Shown here piece by piece: positions 17,299 through 25,929 of a DNA stretch of 64,000 bases. Under the pieces are notes generated by a model that worked only from the letters and a program-made list of their open reading frames with translations, made no database searches and was not told the DNA's origin. Made by a program: the position numbers and the translations under genes. Source of the stretch: JBQTIU01 sp052387815 (lineage in GTDB: Bacteria > Pseudomonadota > Alphaproteobacteria > CACIAM-22H2). The first letter of the stretch is position 1. Every line of letters starts with the position of its first letter. The stretch is taken from positions 127,888 to 191,887 of the forward strand of contig JBQTIU010000022.1 in NCBI GenBank assembly GCA_052387815.1, written 5' to 3'.

Positions 17299-18651
17299 TC
17301 ACATCACGTTCAACGGCGAGATCCGTTTCTCGATCGCGGCGCGCCGCTCCGCATCGGGCAGGTCCTGCGTGGCGACATAGGCCGCGGCGATCTTGCGCGA
17401 CACCTCGCGGATGAGCTTGCGGTCGTCGGCGTTCGATTTCGGGACCTGGACGATCGTATCGCCGCCATGGGTCGGGATCGGCATTCCGTTCCTCCGCTGC
17501 GGCCGTACCGGCTCGTTGCCGTTCTTGAGCGCCCGGATCTCCTCGCGCAGCTTCCTGCGCAGCATGGCCACGCCCGTGTCGGTGGACCCGAGATGCTCGC
17601 GCGCATGGCTGGTGAGCGGACCCTGCGCCACCCACGCCTCGTAATCGCCGGGCTTGTCCTGCATCAGCTCGTAGGGGCGATGCCGGGTCTGGCCGTAGAA
17701 ATCGACCATCTCGCAACCGACCTGCGTGCGGTCGCGCTTGCCCAAGGGATCGTCGCGATCGTTGAAATGCCGCCAGGCGCAGAACATGGCGTTGGTGTCG
17801 TCGATCGGCACCACCCAGCGGGTGAGGCTCGGCCGTCCGAAATAGCGGATCTTGCTCGCGGTTTCGTAGAGGCCGCCGTTCTGGGCGAAGTTGGGGAGCA
17901 GGTGATCGTGCATCCGGACCCAGACCTTGTTGCCGACGCGCCGCGCGTTGGTATAGAAGAAGCCGAAATCGCGCTGGTGATACTCGACCACGGGGAGTTC
18001 GGCCCACACGTCCTCGAACTGCGTGCCGCTGACGCGGGTGTGCAGGAATGGCGTATGGAAGGGGTCGATCGCGTTCTCGCTGACCTGCAGCCAGTTGACC
18101 GGCGATTTGATCTGGTAGGGCACCAGCTCGTCGTCCGGGATTTCGAAGACGTCGAAGATCGGGAACTCGGGCATCGCCTCCGGCGGCCCCATATAGGCGA
18201 AGATCAGCCCCTTGTATTCGTGGACGGGGTAGGCCCCGTGCCACACGGTGTCCTTGAGCCGGGAGGTCGGCGGTTCCCCCGGGGTTTCGAGGAGCTTGCC
18301 GTCGATGCCGTAGAGCCAGCCGTGATAGCAGCAGCGGATGCCGTCCTTGGCGATGATGCCGTATTCGAGCGAGGTGCCGCGATGGCTGCAGGCGAGGCCC
18401 AAGAGGCCGAGTTTGCCGCCGAGCGAGCGGAACAGGACGAGGTCCTCGCCCACAATGCGGATCGCCTTCGGCCGAGCGGTCAATTCCGACGATAACAGCA
18501 CGGGCTGCCAGAAGCGGCGCAGATAGTCCCCGCACGGCGTCCCGGGCCCGACGCGCGCCAACTCTTCGTCGACCTCGCGGGTCTTCGGCTGGTGATAGCC
18601 GCTGTATGGTTTCAGGACTTTGTCCGACGCCGCGCTCGCGTGCTCGCTCAT
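17299..18651 (-). CDS. Rieske [2Fe-2S] ring-hydroxylating oxygenase, alpha subunit (second paralogue)
   Basis: 450 residues. Rieske ligands Cys88, His90, Cys107 and His110; mononuclear iron ligands Asp196, His199 and His204 in 'ENAIDPFHTPFLH'. It shares long stretches with the first paralogue ('VGPGTPCG.Y.RRFWQPV', 'GEDLVLFR', 'EYKGLIFAYMGP') and is of the same length, so the two are products of duplication that then diverged. They may act on related substrates or on successive steps. No ferredoxin or reductase gene accompanies either. Confidence 0.85.
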   Translation of the reverse strand: MSEHASAASDKVLKPYSGYHQPKTREVDEELARVGPGTPCGDYLRRFWQPVLLSSELTARPKAIRIVGEDLVLFRSLGGKLGLLGLACSHRGTSLEYGIIAKDGIRCCYHGWLYGIDGKLLETPGEPPTSRLKDTVWHGAYPVHEYKGLIFAYMGPPEAMPEFPIFDVFEIPDDELVPYQIKSPVNWLQVSENAIDPFHTPFLHTRVSGTQFEDVWAELPVVEYHQRDFGFFYTNARRVGNKVWVRMHDHLLPNFAQNGGLYETASKIRYFGRPSLTRWVVPIDDTNAMFCAWRHFNDRDDPLGKRDRTQVGCEMVDFYGQTRHRPYELMQDKPGDYEAWVAQGPLTSHAREHLGSTDTGVAMLRRKLREEIRALKNGNEPVRPQRRNGMPIPTHGGDTIVQVPKSNADDRKLIREVSRKIAAAYVATQDLPDAERRAAIEKRISPLNVM

Positions 18652-18732
18652 GCCTGGTCTCCTCCGCTCGGCTCAATGCCTGCCCCCCGACCGGACTCGG
18701 GCGGGGGGGCCCATGACCTCGGCAGGCTAACA

Positions 18733-18760
18733 TTGTTATTCCGGGCGCTCAATTTATTAT
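18733..18760 (+). promoter_or_regulatory. Candidate sigma-70 promoter for the tartrate genes
   Basis: TTGTTA (18733-18738), 16 nt, TATTAT (18755-18760), in an AT-rich island between the divergent Rieske and tartrate dehydrogenase genes. The -35 matches four and the -10 five consensus bases. It would leave a leader of about 100 nt. Confidence 0.4.
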
Positions 18761-18793
18761 TATCGCGGTGAAAACGGCGGGCGCGCCGCTGCT

Positions 18794-18820
18794 GCCGGTG
18801 TGGCCGGTGTGGCCGGTGTG
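18794..18820. repeat. Three tandem copies of GCCGGTGTG
   Basis: A perfect 9-bp unit repeated three times in the leader between the candidate promoter and the tartrate dehydrogenase start. It could be a slippage tract or protein-binding site; nothing more can be said. Confidence 0.7.
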
Positions 18821-18865
18821 GTAGGCTGCCGGCCCAACCCGAGCGACCCCGCGAGCGAGGACCGG

Positions 18866-19924
18866 ATGACCAACGCATACGAGATCGCCGTCATCCCCGG
18901 CGACGGCATCGGCAAGGAAGTCGTCCCCGAAGGTGTTCGCGTGCTGGAGGCGGCCAGCCGCAAGTTCGGTCTCGAGTTCACGTTCGAGACCTTCGACTGG
19001 AGCTGCGAGAGGTACGCGCGCAGCGGGCGCATGATGCCCGAAGGCGGCCTCGACCGGCTCCGCCCCTTCGATGCGATCTTCTTGGGCGCCGTCGGGTTTC
19101 CCGGCGTGCCGGATCACGTCTCGCTGTGGGGGCTGTTGATTCCGATCCGCCGCACCTTCCAGCAATACGTGAATCTGCGCCCCGTTCGCCTCTTGAAGGG
19201 CACCGAATCGCCGCTCAAGGGCCGCGGCCCCGCCGACATCGATTTCGTGGTCGTGCGCGAGAACACCGAAGGCGAGTATTCGGAGATCGGCGGTCGGCTC
19301 TACAAGGGGACCGAACACGAACTTGCGGTGCAGGAATCGGTGTTCACGCGGCGCGGCGTCGACCGCGTGCTGCGCCACGCCTTCGAATTGGCGCGCACGC
19401 GCAAGAAACACGTGACATCGGCCACCAAGTCGAACGGCATCATCCACACCATGCCGTTCTGGGACGAGCGCTTCAAGGCGATCGCCACGGACTACCCGGA
19501 CGTGGCGAGCGACCGCTACCACATCGACATCCTGGTCTCGCATTTCGTCCGCCATCCCGACTGGTTCGACGTCGTGGTCGCCAGCAACCTGTTCGGCGAC
19601 ATCCTGTCCGACCTAGGGCCGGCGGTGGCGGGGGGCATCGGCATCGCGCCCTCGGCCAATCTCAACCCCGAGCGCGAGTACCCCTCGATGTTCGAGCCGG
19701 TGCACGGCTCGGCGCCTGACATCGCCGGGCGCGGAATCGCCAACCCGATCGGCCAGATCTGGTCGGCGGCGATGATGCTCGACCATTTCGGCCACTCGGC
19801 GGCGGCCCGCGCCGTCGAGCGGGCGATCGAGACCGCGCTCGCCGATAAGGGGCTCAGGACGCCCGACCTCGGCGGCAAGGCGACCACATCCCAGCTCGGC
19901 CAGGCGATCGCGGAGGCCGTGTGA
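18866..19924 (+). CDS. ttuC: Tartrate dehydrogenase / D-malate dehydrogenase (decarboxylating)
   Basis: 352 residues from the ATG at 18866. It belongs to the isopropylmalate/isocitrate dehydrogenase fold: 'AVIPGDGIGKEVVPEG', 'RENTEGEYSEIGG', metal-binding 'DILSDLGPAVAGGIG' and 'FEPVHGSAPDIAG'. The segment 'HVSLWGLLIPIRRTFQQYVNLRPVRLL' region is the hallmark of the tartrate dehydrogenase branch rather than LeuB. These enzymes oxidise tartrate, D-malate or related 2-hydroxydiacids with NAD and a divalent metal. A complete TctC-B-A transporter follows on the same strand, giving an uptake-and-oxidation unit for tartrate. Confidence 0.88.
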   Translation: MTNAYEIAVIPGDGIGKEVVPEGVRVLEAASRKFGLEFTFETFDWSCERYARSGRMMPEGGLDRLRPFDAIFLGAVGFPGVPDHVSLWGLLIPIRRTFQQYVNLRPVRLLKGTESPLKGRGPADIDFVVVRENTEGEYSEIGGRLYKGTEHELAVQESVFTRRGVDRVLRHAFELARTRKKHVTSATKSNGIIHTMPFWDERFKAIATDYPDVASDRYHIDILVSHFVRHPDWFDVVVASNLFGDILSDLGPAVAGGIGIAPSANLNPEREYPSMFEPVHGSAPDIAGRGIANPIGQIWSAAMMLDHFGHSAAARAVERAIETALADKGLRTPDLGGKATTSQLGQAIAEAV

Positions 19925-20030
19925 GCGTTTGGCCGGCGCTTTCCCGGCGGCCGCTCGCTGGCCCGAGCGGCCTTGACCCGAGGTGCGGAACCGGTCACTG
20001 ATTGGCTCCCACCCTCGCGGAGGAACGCCG

Positions 20031-20999
20031 ATGTCCTTCGTCCTTGCCTTCCTCTTGACCCTCGTTCTCGTGGCCCCGTTGCCGGTCGTGGCGCAGGAGA
20101 GCTTTCCCGCCCGCCCGATCGCCGTCGTGGTGCCGTTCCCGCCCGGCGGCGTCGCCGACCAGACCGCCCGCCCGATCGCCGCGGCGATGGAAAAAGTTTT
20201 GAAGCAGCCGCTCGTCCTGCGCAACGTGGCGGGTGCCGGCGGCGCAGTCGGGATGGCCAATGTCGCCAACGCGCGGCCCGACGGCTATACGATCTTGATG
20301 GCCCTTTCGAGCATCTCGATCATCCCCGAGGCGGACAAGCTGTTCGGCCGCCAGCCGGCCTACACCATGGACCAGTTGACGCCCATCGCGCTGATCAGCG
20401 CCGACCCGACGATCCTCGTGGTGCGCGCCGAGCACCCGTGGAAGACGGTCAAGGAGTTCGTCGACGACGCCAAGCAGCGGCCGGGGGCGATCTCGTTCTC
20501 GTCTTCGGGCATCTACGGAACTCTGCACATGGCGACGGCGATGTTCGCGCACGCCGCCGGCATCAATCTGCGCCACGTGCCCTTCAATGGCGCCGGCCCG
20601 GCCTTGACCGCCATCCTGGGGGCCAACGTCGACGCGCTTGCCTCGGGCCCCGGGGTGGTCCTGCCGCACATCAAGGCGGGAACCCTGCGGCCGCTCGCCG
20701 GCTGGGGCGCCGAGCGGGTCGCGGTGTTGCCCGACCTGCCGACCTTCAAGGAGCTCGGCTACGACGCGCTGTTCTACATCTGGGCCGGGCTGTTCGCGCC
20801 CAGCCGCACTCCGGCGCCCATTCTCGATGTGCTGCGGGACGCCGTCCGGCAAGGGGTGCAGGACCCGGAGTTCAAGGCCACCATGGCCAATCTCGGAACC
20901 CCGATCCGCTATCTCGATGCGCCGGAGTTCCAGAAATTCTGGGACGACGACGCCAAGCGGCTGGCCGAGGCGGTGCGGCGGGTCGGCAAGGTCGAGTAG
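20031..20999 (+). CDS. Tripartite tricarboxylate transporter substrate-binding protein (TctC/Bug)
   Basis: 322 residues from the ATG at 20031 (GGAGGAA site). Residues 1-21 are a signal peptide ending near VVAQ-ESF. Typical Bug features are present: 'PIAVVVPFPPGGVADQTARPIA', 'GAGGAVGMANVANARPDGYTIL' and 'ISFSSSGIYGTLHM'. It captures an organic acid in the periplasm for the TctB-TctA membrane pair encoded next. The tartrate dehydrogenase upstream makes tartrate or a related dicarboxylate the likely ligand. Confidence 0.9.
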   Translation: MSFVLAFLLTLVLVAPLPVVAQESFPARPIAVVVPFPPGGVADQTARPIAAAMEKVLKQPLVLRNVAGAGGAVGMANVANARPDGYTILMALSSISIIPEADKLFGRQPAYTMDQLTPIALISADPTILVVRAEHPWKTVKEFVDDAKQRPGAISFSSSGIYGTLHMATAMFAHAAGINLRHVPFNGAGPALTAILGANVDALASGPGVVLPHIKAGTLRPLAGWGAERVAVLPDLPTFKELGYDALFYIWAGLFAPSRTPAPILDVLRDAVRQGVQDPEFKATMANLGTPIRYLDAPEFQKFWDDDAKRLAEAVRRVGKVE

Positions 21000-21026
21000 A
21001 ACCCGGCCGCGGTCGCCGGGTCCGTC

Positions 21027-21506
21027 ATGGCCGAGGGGTCGGCGCCCGGCCGCGGCCCGGCCGCCTTGACTAGGGACCGGATCGCCGGCTCGGTCCTGCT
21101 GCTCTTGGCCTTGGGCATCGCTTGGCAGACCCGAGATCTGCCGCTCGGTTCGCTCACCGAACCGGGCCCGGCCTATATGCCGCTCCTGGTCGCGATCCTG
21201 TTGGGCGCGCTCGGTGTCGCGGTGGCGCTCACGGGCGGCCGGTCGCCGTCGCTCGGATCGATGCGGTGGCCCGAATCCGGGCACGCGGCGATGATCCTGC
21301 TGGCCTGCGCCTTCGCGGCCGTGGCGCTCGAGCGGCTCGGCTACCGCTTGACGACGATCGCGCTGCTGGTCTTCCTGGTCGGCGTGGTCGAGCGCAAGCC
21401 GCCGGCGATCGTCGCGGCCCTCGCCCTCGGGCTTTCGATGGGCTCGTTCTTCCTGTTCTCCGACCTCTTGCGGGTGCCGCTGCCGCGCGGCCCGTGGAAC
21501 TTCTAG
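21027..21506 (+). CDS. Tripartite tricarboxylate transporter small membrane subunit (TctB)
   Basis: 159 residues with four hydrophobic segments (about 19-35, 48-68, 86-105 and 109-145), the usual TctB topology with 'EPGPAYMPLLVAILLGALG' after the first helix. It lies between tctC and tctA with one base to tctA. TctB is poorly conserved, so placement rests on topology, size and position. Confidence 0.85.
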   Translation: MAEGSAPGRGPAALTRDRIAGSVLLLLALGIAWQTRDLPLGSLTEPGPAYMPLLVAILLGALGVAVALTGGRSPSLGSMRWPESGHAAMILLACAFAAVALERLGYRLTTIALLVFLVGVVERKPPAIVAALALGLSMGSFFLFSDLLRVPLPRGPWNF

Positions 21507-21507
21507 G

Positions 21508-23022
21508 GTGTTGGACACCTTCCAGAACCTCTATCTGGGCTTCGCGGTCGCGTTCACGCCGGCGGTCCTGTTCTACGCCGTCCTCGGCTGCGTCGTGGGA
21601 ACGCTGGTCGGGATGCTGCCCGGCCTGGGCCCGCTGGCCGGCATCAGCCTGCTGTTGCCGATCACCTTCGGCCTCAACCCCACCGCCGCGATCGTGCTGC
21701 TCGCCGGCATCTATTACGGCGCCATGTACGGCGGATCGACGACCTCGATCCTGATGCGCATCCCGGGCGAGGCGGCCTCGGTCATCACCTGCATCGACGG
21801 CTACGCCATGACCCAGAACGGCCGCGCCGGACCGGCGCTCGCCATCGCGGCGATCGGGTCCTTCGTCGCCGGAACGCTGAGCGTGGTGGCCCTCATGCTG
21901 CTCGCCCCGCCGCTCGCCGCCTTCGCGCTGCGGTTCGGTCCGCCCGAATACGTGGCCCTGCTCCTGCTCGCGCTGCTGGTGCTTTCCTATATGAGCAGCG
22001 GCCCCATGCCCAAGACTCTGGCGATGGCGGCGCTCGGCCTGTTCCTGGGCACCATCGGCATCGACGCCATGTCGGGGTTCATGCGCTTCAGCTATGGCCT
22101 GTACGAGCTCGGCGACGGCATCGGTATCGTCCCCGTCGCCGTGGGGCTGTTCGGCATCTCCGAGATCCTGCTCGTCGCCGGGCAGCCGACGCCGCCGCGC
22201 ATCCGCAAGCCCAGGTTCAAGGAGCTATACCCATCCCGGGAGGAGATGGCCCTCTCGGTCGGGCCGGTTGCCCGGGGAACCTTGCTCGGCTTCCTCATCG
22301 GCATCGTCCCGGGCTCGGCCCACATCATTTCGTCCTTCGTGTCCTATGGCGTCGAGCGGCGCCTGTCGGCGCACCCCGAGCGCTTCGGGCAGGGCGCGGT
22401 CGAAGGCGTCGCCGGGCCGGAATCGGCGAACAACGCCGCCGCCTCGGGCGCCTTCGTCCCGATGCTGGCCTTGGGGCTGCCGTCGGGGCCGATCCCGGCG
22501 GTGATGATGGCCGCGCTCATGGTCCACGGCGTCTCGCCCGGGCCGCTGCTGATCGAACAGCAGCCGGCGCTGTTCTGGGGGTTCATCGCCAGTATGTACG
22601 TGGGCAACGTGGTCCTCCTGGTCCTCAACCTGCCGATGGTGGGACTGTTCGTGAACCTGCTGCGCATCCCCTACCCTTATCTTTACCCGGCCATCCTCCT
22701 GTTCTGCGTGCTGGGCGTCTATGCGGTCAACCAGAGCACGCTCGACGTGTGGATCATGGCGGCGATGGGTGCGCTCGGCTATGGGTTGCGCAAGTTCGAC
22801 TTCGACGTGGCGCCGGTCGTCCTCGGGCTCATCCTGTCGCCGATGCTGGAGATGAGCCTGCGCCAGTCGCTCGCCATGTCGGCGGGGAGCTACGGGATCT
22901 TCCTCGACCGGCCGATCGCCGCCGCCATGCTCGGGCTCGGCCTCGTGCTTCTCATCGTCAGCCTGCGGCCGCTGGGAGGCGCGGGTTGGCGCCGGCGGAT
23001 CGGGCTGGACGACCGGGCTTAA
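21508..23022 (+). CDS. Tripartite tricarboxylate transporter large membrane subunit (TctA)
   Basis: 504 residues from a GTG at 21508. About 12 membrane segments. Family signatures: 'VGMLPGLGPLAGISLLLPITFGL' near the start, 'IYYGAMYGGSTTSILMRIPGE', and 'GVAGPESANNAAASGAFVPMLALGLPSG' in the middle. It forms the sodium- or proton-coupled channel of the transporter and ends the tartrate unit. A GTG start just one base after the tctB stop indicates coupled translation. Confidence 0.92.
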   Translation: MLDTFQNLYLGFAVAFTPAVLFYAVLGCVVGTLVGMLPGLGPLAGISLLLPITFGLNPTAAIVLLAGIYYGAMYGGSTTSILMRIPGEAASVITCIDGYAMTQNGRAGPALAIAAIGSFVAGTLSVVALMLLAPPLAAFALRFGPPEYVALLLLALLVLSYMSSGPMPKTLAMAALGLFLGTIGIDAMSGFMRFSYGLYELGDGIGIVPVAVGLFGISEILLVAGQPTPPRIRKPRFKELYPSREEMALSVGPVARGTLLGFLIGIVPGSAHIISSFVSYGVERRLSAHPERFGQGAVEGVAGPESANNAAASGAFVPMLALGLPSGPIPAVMMAALMVHGVSPGPLLIEQQPALFWGFIASMYVGNVVLLVLNLPMVGLFVNLLRIPYPYLYPAILLFCVLGVYAVNQSTLDVWIMAAMGALGYGLRKFDFDVAPVVLGLILSPMLEMSLRQSLAMSAGSYGIFLDRPIAAAMLGLGLVLLIVSLRPLGGAGWRRRIGLDDRA

Positions 23023-23049
23023 AGCCCGCCGCCTGGCCTCATGGCCCGT

Positions 23050-24282
23050 TCAGGCGCGGGGCCGCCTGAGGAACGAGGTTCCGCGCTCGAGCGGCGGGAG
23101 GCCGAGGTGGAGGGCGAGGCTCTGGCCGATATCGGCGAAGGTCTTGCGCTGGCCGATGGGCCTGGGCGCCACCTCGGGGCCGAAGGCCAGCACCGGCACG
23201 TGCTCGCGGGTGTGGTCGGTGCCGCGCCAGGTGGGATCGCAGCCGTGATCGGCGCTGATCACCGCCACGTCGCCGGGACGCAAGGCGCGCTCGAATTCCG
23301 GCAGGCGCGCGTCGAACTCCTCGAGCGCCGCGGCATAGCCGGCGGGGTCGCGGCGGTGGCCGAACAAGGTGTCGAAATCGACGAAGTTGGCGAACACCAG
23401 CGTGCGCTCTTGGGCCTCGCGCGCCGCCTCGAGCGTGACGTCGAACAACGCCATGTTGCCCTCGGCCTTGACGGTGCGGGCGATGCCGCGATGGGCGAAG
23501 ATGTCGGCGACCTTGCCGACCGCGACCACCGTCCCGCCGCTCGCCGTAAGCCGGTCGAGCAGGGTGGGCGCCGGCGGCGGGGTCGCGAGGTCGCGGCGGT
23601 TGCCGGTGCGCCGGAAGCCGCCCGGGGAGCCCACGAAGGGCCGTGCGATCACCCGGCCGATGCGGTAGGCGTCGACCAGATCGCGGGCGATCTCGCACAC
23701 CTCGTAGAGCCGCGTCAGGCCGAAGGTCTGTTCATGGGCCGCGATCTGGAACACGCTGTCGGCCGAGGTGTAGACGATCGGCTTGCCGGTGCGCAGGTGC
23801 TCGGCCCCCAGCTCGGCGACGATCTCGGTGCCCGAGGCGTGGCGGTTGCCGATGAGGCCGGGCAGCCGCGCCCGGGCGATCAGCGCGCCCGTTAGCTCCT
23901 CGGGGAAACTCGGGTAGGCCGGCGGGAAATAGCCCCAGTCGAACTCGACCGGCACGCCGGCCATTTCCCAGTGGCCGCTCGGCGTGTCCTTGCCGCGGCT
24001 CACTTCCGCCGCATAGCCATGAGCGCCGGCGAACGGCCCGGCGGACTCGAGGCCCGGCGGCATGCGCCCGGAACTCAAGCGCGCGGCCTCGCCGAGGCCG
24101 AGGCGCACGAGGTTGGGGAGCTTGAGCCGACCGCGGCGACGAGGGGTGTCGGCGCCGCCGGCCGCGCAGGCGAGCGCGATGTGGCCGAGCGTATCGGCGC
24201 CCGCATCGCCGAACGAGGCGGCATCGAGGGCGGAGCCGATGCCGAACGAATCCATGACCAGGAGGAAGGCGCGTCGAGCCAT
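23050..24282 (-). CDS. deoB: Phosphopentomutase
   Basis: 410 residues. Alkaline-phosphatase-like metal sites at both ends: 'MARRAFLLVMDSFGIG' and 'VISADHGCDPTWRGTDHTREH'. The phosphorylated Thr is in 'SRGKDTPSGHWEMAG'. It interconverts (deoxy)ribose 1-phosphate and 5-phosphate, linking the phosphorylases DeoA and PunA to the aldolase DeoC. It is the last gene of the nucleoside operon, but about 1.76 kb of toxin-cassette DNA lies between it and deoA, with an 80-base gap to the nearest DUF2019 gene, so its expression may now depend partly on the cassette promoter. Confidence 0.93.
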   Translation of the reverse strand: MARRAFLLVMDSFGIGSALDAASFGDAGADTLGHIALACAAGGADTPRRRGRLKLPNLVRLGLGEAARLSSGRMPPGLESAGPFAGAHGYAAEVSRGKDTPSGHWEMAGVPVEFDWGYFPPAYPSFPEELTGALIARARLPGLIGNRHASGTEIVAELGAEHLRTGKPIVYTSADSVFQIAAHEQTFGLTRLYEVCEIARDLVDAYRIGRVIARPFVGSPGGFRRTGNRRDLATPPPAPTLLDRLTASGGTVVAVGKVADIFAHRGIARTVKAEGNMALFDVTLEAAREAQERTLVFANFVDFDTLFGHRRDPAGYAAALEEFDARLPEFERALRPGDVAVISADHGCDPTWRGTDHTREHVPVLAFGPEVAPRPIGQRKTFADIGQSLALHLGLPPLERGTSFLRRPRA

Positions 24283-24362
24283 GCGTGCCTCGCCACCGAG
24301 ACCGCGAGTTTACCCGATTCCACCGCCGGCGGGGACGTTCTCGGGTCTCCTTCTCGGGGAAA

Positions 24363-24728
24363 CTATGATCTGCCGTCCCGCCAGCGGTCCAGGATGCCCC
24401 ATGCGTCGAGACCGACGCCTGTGCCTTCGTACTCTCGACAGATCGCTTCGAGGACGGACACGGCGCGATCGGGAGCGAACAGTAGGGCGTCCGCCGCGGC
24501 CTGAGTGCGCACGCCCAGGTTCTCGTGTTCGAGGAGCAGCAGCAGTGCCGCGTGCGCGTCCCTGCCGCGTGCATGAAGTTCGCGCCCAATGCCGATGATG
24601 ATGTCCATCTTGCGGTTCTCCGCCGGCGTGTCGAGAACGACGACCGCTTCGAAATGCTCGAGGGCCGTCTTCTCGTACCGAGCGACGAGTTCCGCGACCG
24701 CCAGTTTGGCATAGTTCGGTCTGGCCAT
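24363..24728 (-). CDS. DUF2019 protein, second tandem copy (putative immunity protein)
   Basis: 121 residues from the ATG at 24728 (MARPNYAKL). It is nearly identical to the gene just upstream over most of its length: 'VAELVARYEKTALEHFEAVVV', 'KMDIIIGIGRELHARGRDAHAALL', 'HENLGVRTQAAADALLFAPDRA'. The helical HEAT-like pattern with 'D..AALLLLLEHEN..VR..AA' fits DUF2019. The copies differ mainly at the N-terminus and in the last 25 residues. Position directly behind a nuclease toxin makes an immunity role likely, but that is inference; the second copy may be a spare or protect against a variant toxin. Confidence 0.75.
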   Translation of the reverse strand: MARPNYAKLAVAELVARYEKTALEHFEAVVVLDTPAENRKMDIIIGIGRELHARGRDAHAALLLLLEHENLGVRTQAAADALLFAPDRAVSVLEAICREYEGTGVGLDAWGILDRWRDGRS

Positions 24729-24756
24729 CGGCTGGTCGTTCCTCGCGCCTCCCCTT

Positions 24757-25131
24757 TCACGGAAGTTGTGATTCACCGTTCCGCCAACGGTCCAGGATGC
24801 CCCCTGCGTCCGCTCCGATGCCTGTCCCTTTGAAATCGCGTCGGATCGCTTCGAGGACGGACACGGCGCGATCGGGAGCGAACAGAAGGGCGTCCGCCGC
24901 GGCCTGAGTGCGCACGCCCGGGTTCTCGTGTTCGAGGAGCGGCAGCAACGCCGCGTGCGCGTCCCTGCCGCGTGCATGAAGTTCGCGCCCAATGCCGATG
25001 ATGATGTCCATCTTGCGGTTCGCGGTCGGCGTGTCGAGGACGACGACCGCTTCGAAATGCTCGAGGGCCGTCTTCTCGTACCGAGCGACCAGCTCGGCGA
25101 CGGACAGTTTCGCGTAGTTGACTTTGCTCAT
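24757..25131 (-). CDS. DUF2019 protein, first tandem copy (putative immunity protein)
   Basis: 124 residues. The ATG at 25131 overlaps the toxin stop by four bases (ATGA), so the two are translationally coupled, as is usual for toxin-immunity pairs. The protein is helical with 'LSVAELVARYEKTALEH', 'MDIIIGIGRELHARGRDAHAALLPLLEHENPGVRTQAAADALL', matching DUF2019. It is acidic in its first half, which would suit binding to a basic nuclease. The gene has been duplicated to give the copy 28 bases downstream. Confidence 0.8.
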   Translation of the reverse strand: MSKVNYAKLSVAELVARYEKTALEHFEAVVVLDTPTANRKMDIIIGIGRELHARGRDAHAALLPLLEHENPGVRTQAAADALLFAPDRAVSVLEAIRRDFKGTGIGADAGGILDRWRNGESQLP

Positions 25132-25865
25132 TTTAGAACTCCATGGTCTCGCAAGATATTCAACCCTCTTCTGTACTGCCGACCGAAGTCCAGCTCCTCG
25201 ATCGATTCGCGGACCGAAAGGCCGTTCAGGTCACGGGGCCTCCTGTTGTAATACCCGGTTATCCCCCAGTGTTTCCAGAACGGGATGCAGACGATGTTCT
25301 CGGTGGTGTGGATGCGGCCCGGGAACCTCGCCAAATTCCCGTCGGTCTGCCCGACGATATGATGGCAGTCCTGCCAAACCCGGATCTTGTTCTCGAAATA
25401 CTTCTCGAAAGCCTTGGGGCTGTCAAACTCCATGTACTCGGGCGACATGCGAAGCTCATCGAGGGTCCGCGGGTACTCCAGCTCGTCCATCAGCGCGCGC
25501 ACGACTTCTGCCGTGATGACCACCGCACCTCTCAGCCGGCGACCCAACTCGCTGGTGACTTTCTCAACGTTGATGGCAACCAGCTGGAGCCAGCGCTCGC
25601 GCTCCGTCGTCGGCGTTCCGTTGGCGCCGTTCCCGTGGTTGCTGCTGTCGGCATTGCCATCGCCGCCGCCGGCCTCCCGCCACTGTCCGCCCGTGGACGT
25701 GCCGGCAGGATGACGCGGCTGGTTGGGATCGAACCCGGCTTTGAGGCCGAGTTGCACCTCGAGCGCGATGAGCCGGCGGTCCACATCCTCATAGAAGCGC
25801 CGCACCCCCGCACGGATTCGATCCAGGAGCTCGCGGAGCTTGTCGGGTGGGAGATGCTGCAGCAA
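25128..25865 (-). CDS. HNH-type nuclease toxin, polymorphic-toxin-like
   Basis: 245 residues from a TTG at 25865, preceded by AGGA six bases upstream; no better start exists. Residues 1-43 are helical. Residues 46-62 hold the 'DPNQPRHPAGTSTGGQW' motif that I recall from prophage-like and polymorphic toxin proteins of alphaproteobacteria, followed by a Gly/Asn-rich linker (65-88). The C-terminus has an HNH/HHH nuclease core: His168-His169 in 'DCHHIVGQ', Asn190 in 'TTENIVCIP', His199 in 'WKHWGI'. No signal peptide or secretion domain is seen. It starts a three-gene operon with two DUF2019 proteins, arranged as toxin then immunity. The target (DNA or RNA) is unknown. Confidence 0.78.
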   Translation of the reverse strand: MLQHLPPDKLRELLDRIRAGVRRFYEDVDRRLIALEVQLGLKAGFDPNQPRHPAGTSTGGQWREAGGGDGNADSSNHGNGANGTPTTERERWLQLVAINVEKVTSELGRRLRGAVVITAEVVRALMDELEYPRTLDELRMSPEYMEFDSPKAFEKYFENKIRVWQDCHHIVGQTDGNLARFPGRIHTTENIVCIPFWKHWGITGYYNRRPRDLNGLSVRESIEELDFGRQYRRGLNILRDHGVLK

Positions 25866-25901
25866 GGGAATTCCTGGAGTCCGTATGCCCGTTTCGTACT
25901 T

Positions 25902-25929
25902 ATTATCAACAATACGGACTTATTGTCAA
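25902..25929 (-). promoter_or_regulatory. Strong sigma-70 promoter of the toxin cassette
   Basis: On the minus strand TTGACA (25929-25924), 16 nt, GATAAT (25907-25902): a perfect -35 and a five-of-six -10. Expected transcription start is near 25895, 30 nt before the toxin's TTG. The two boxes sit inside two direct copies of ACTTATT(A/G)TCAA(C/G)AA (25898-25912 and 25918-25932), 20 bp apart, which would face the same side of the helix and could bind a repressor. The region is AT-rich against its surroundings. Confidence 0.65.
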
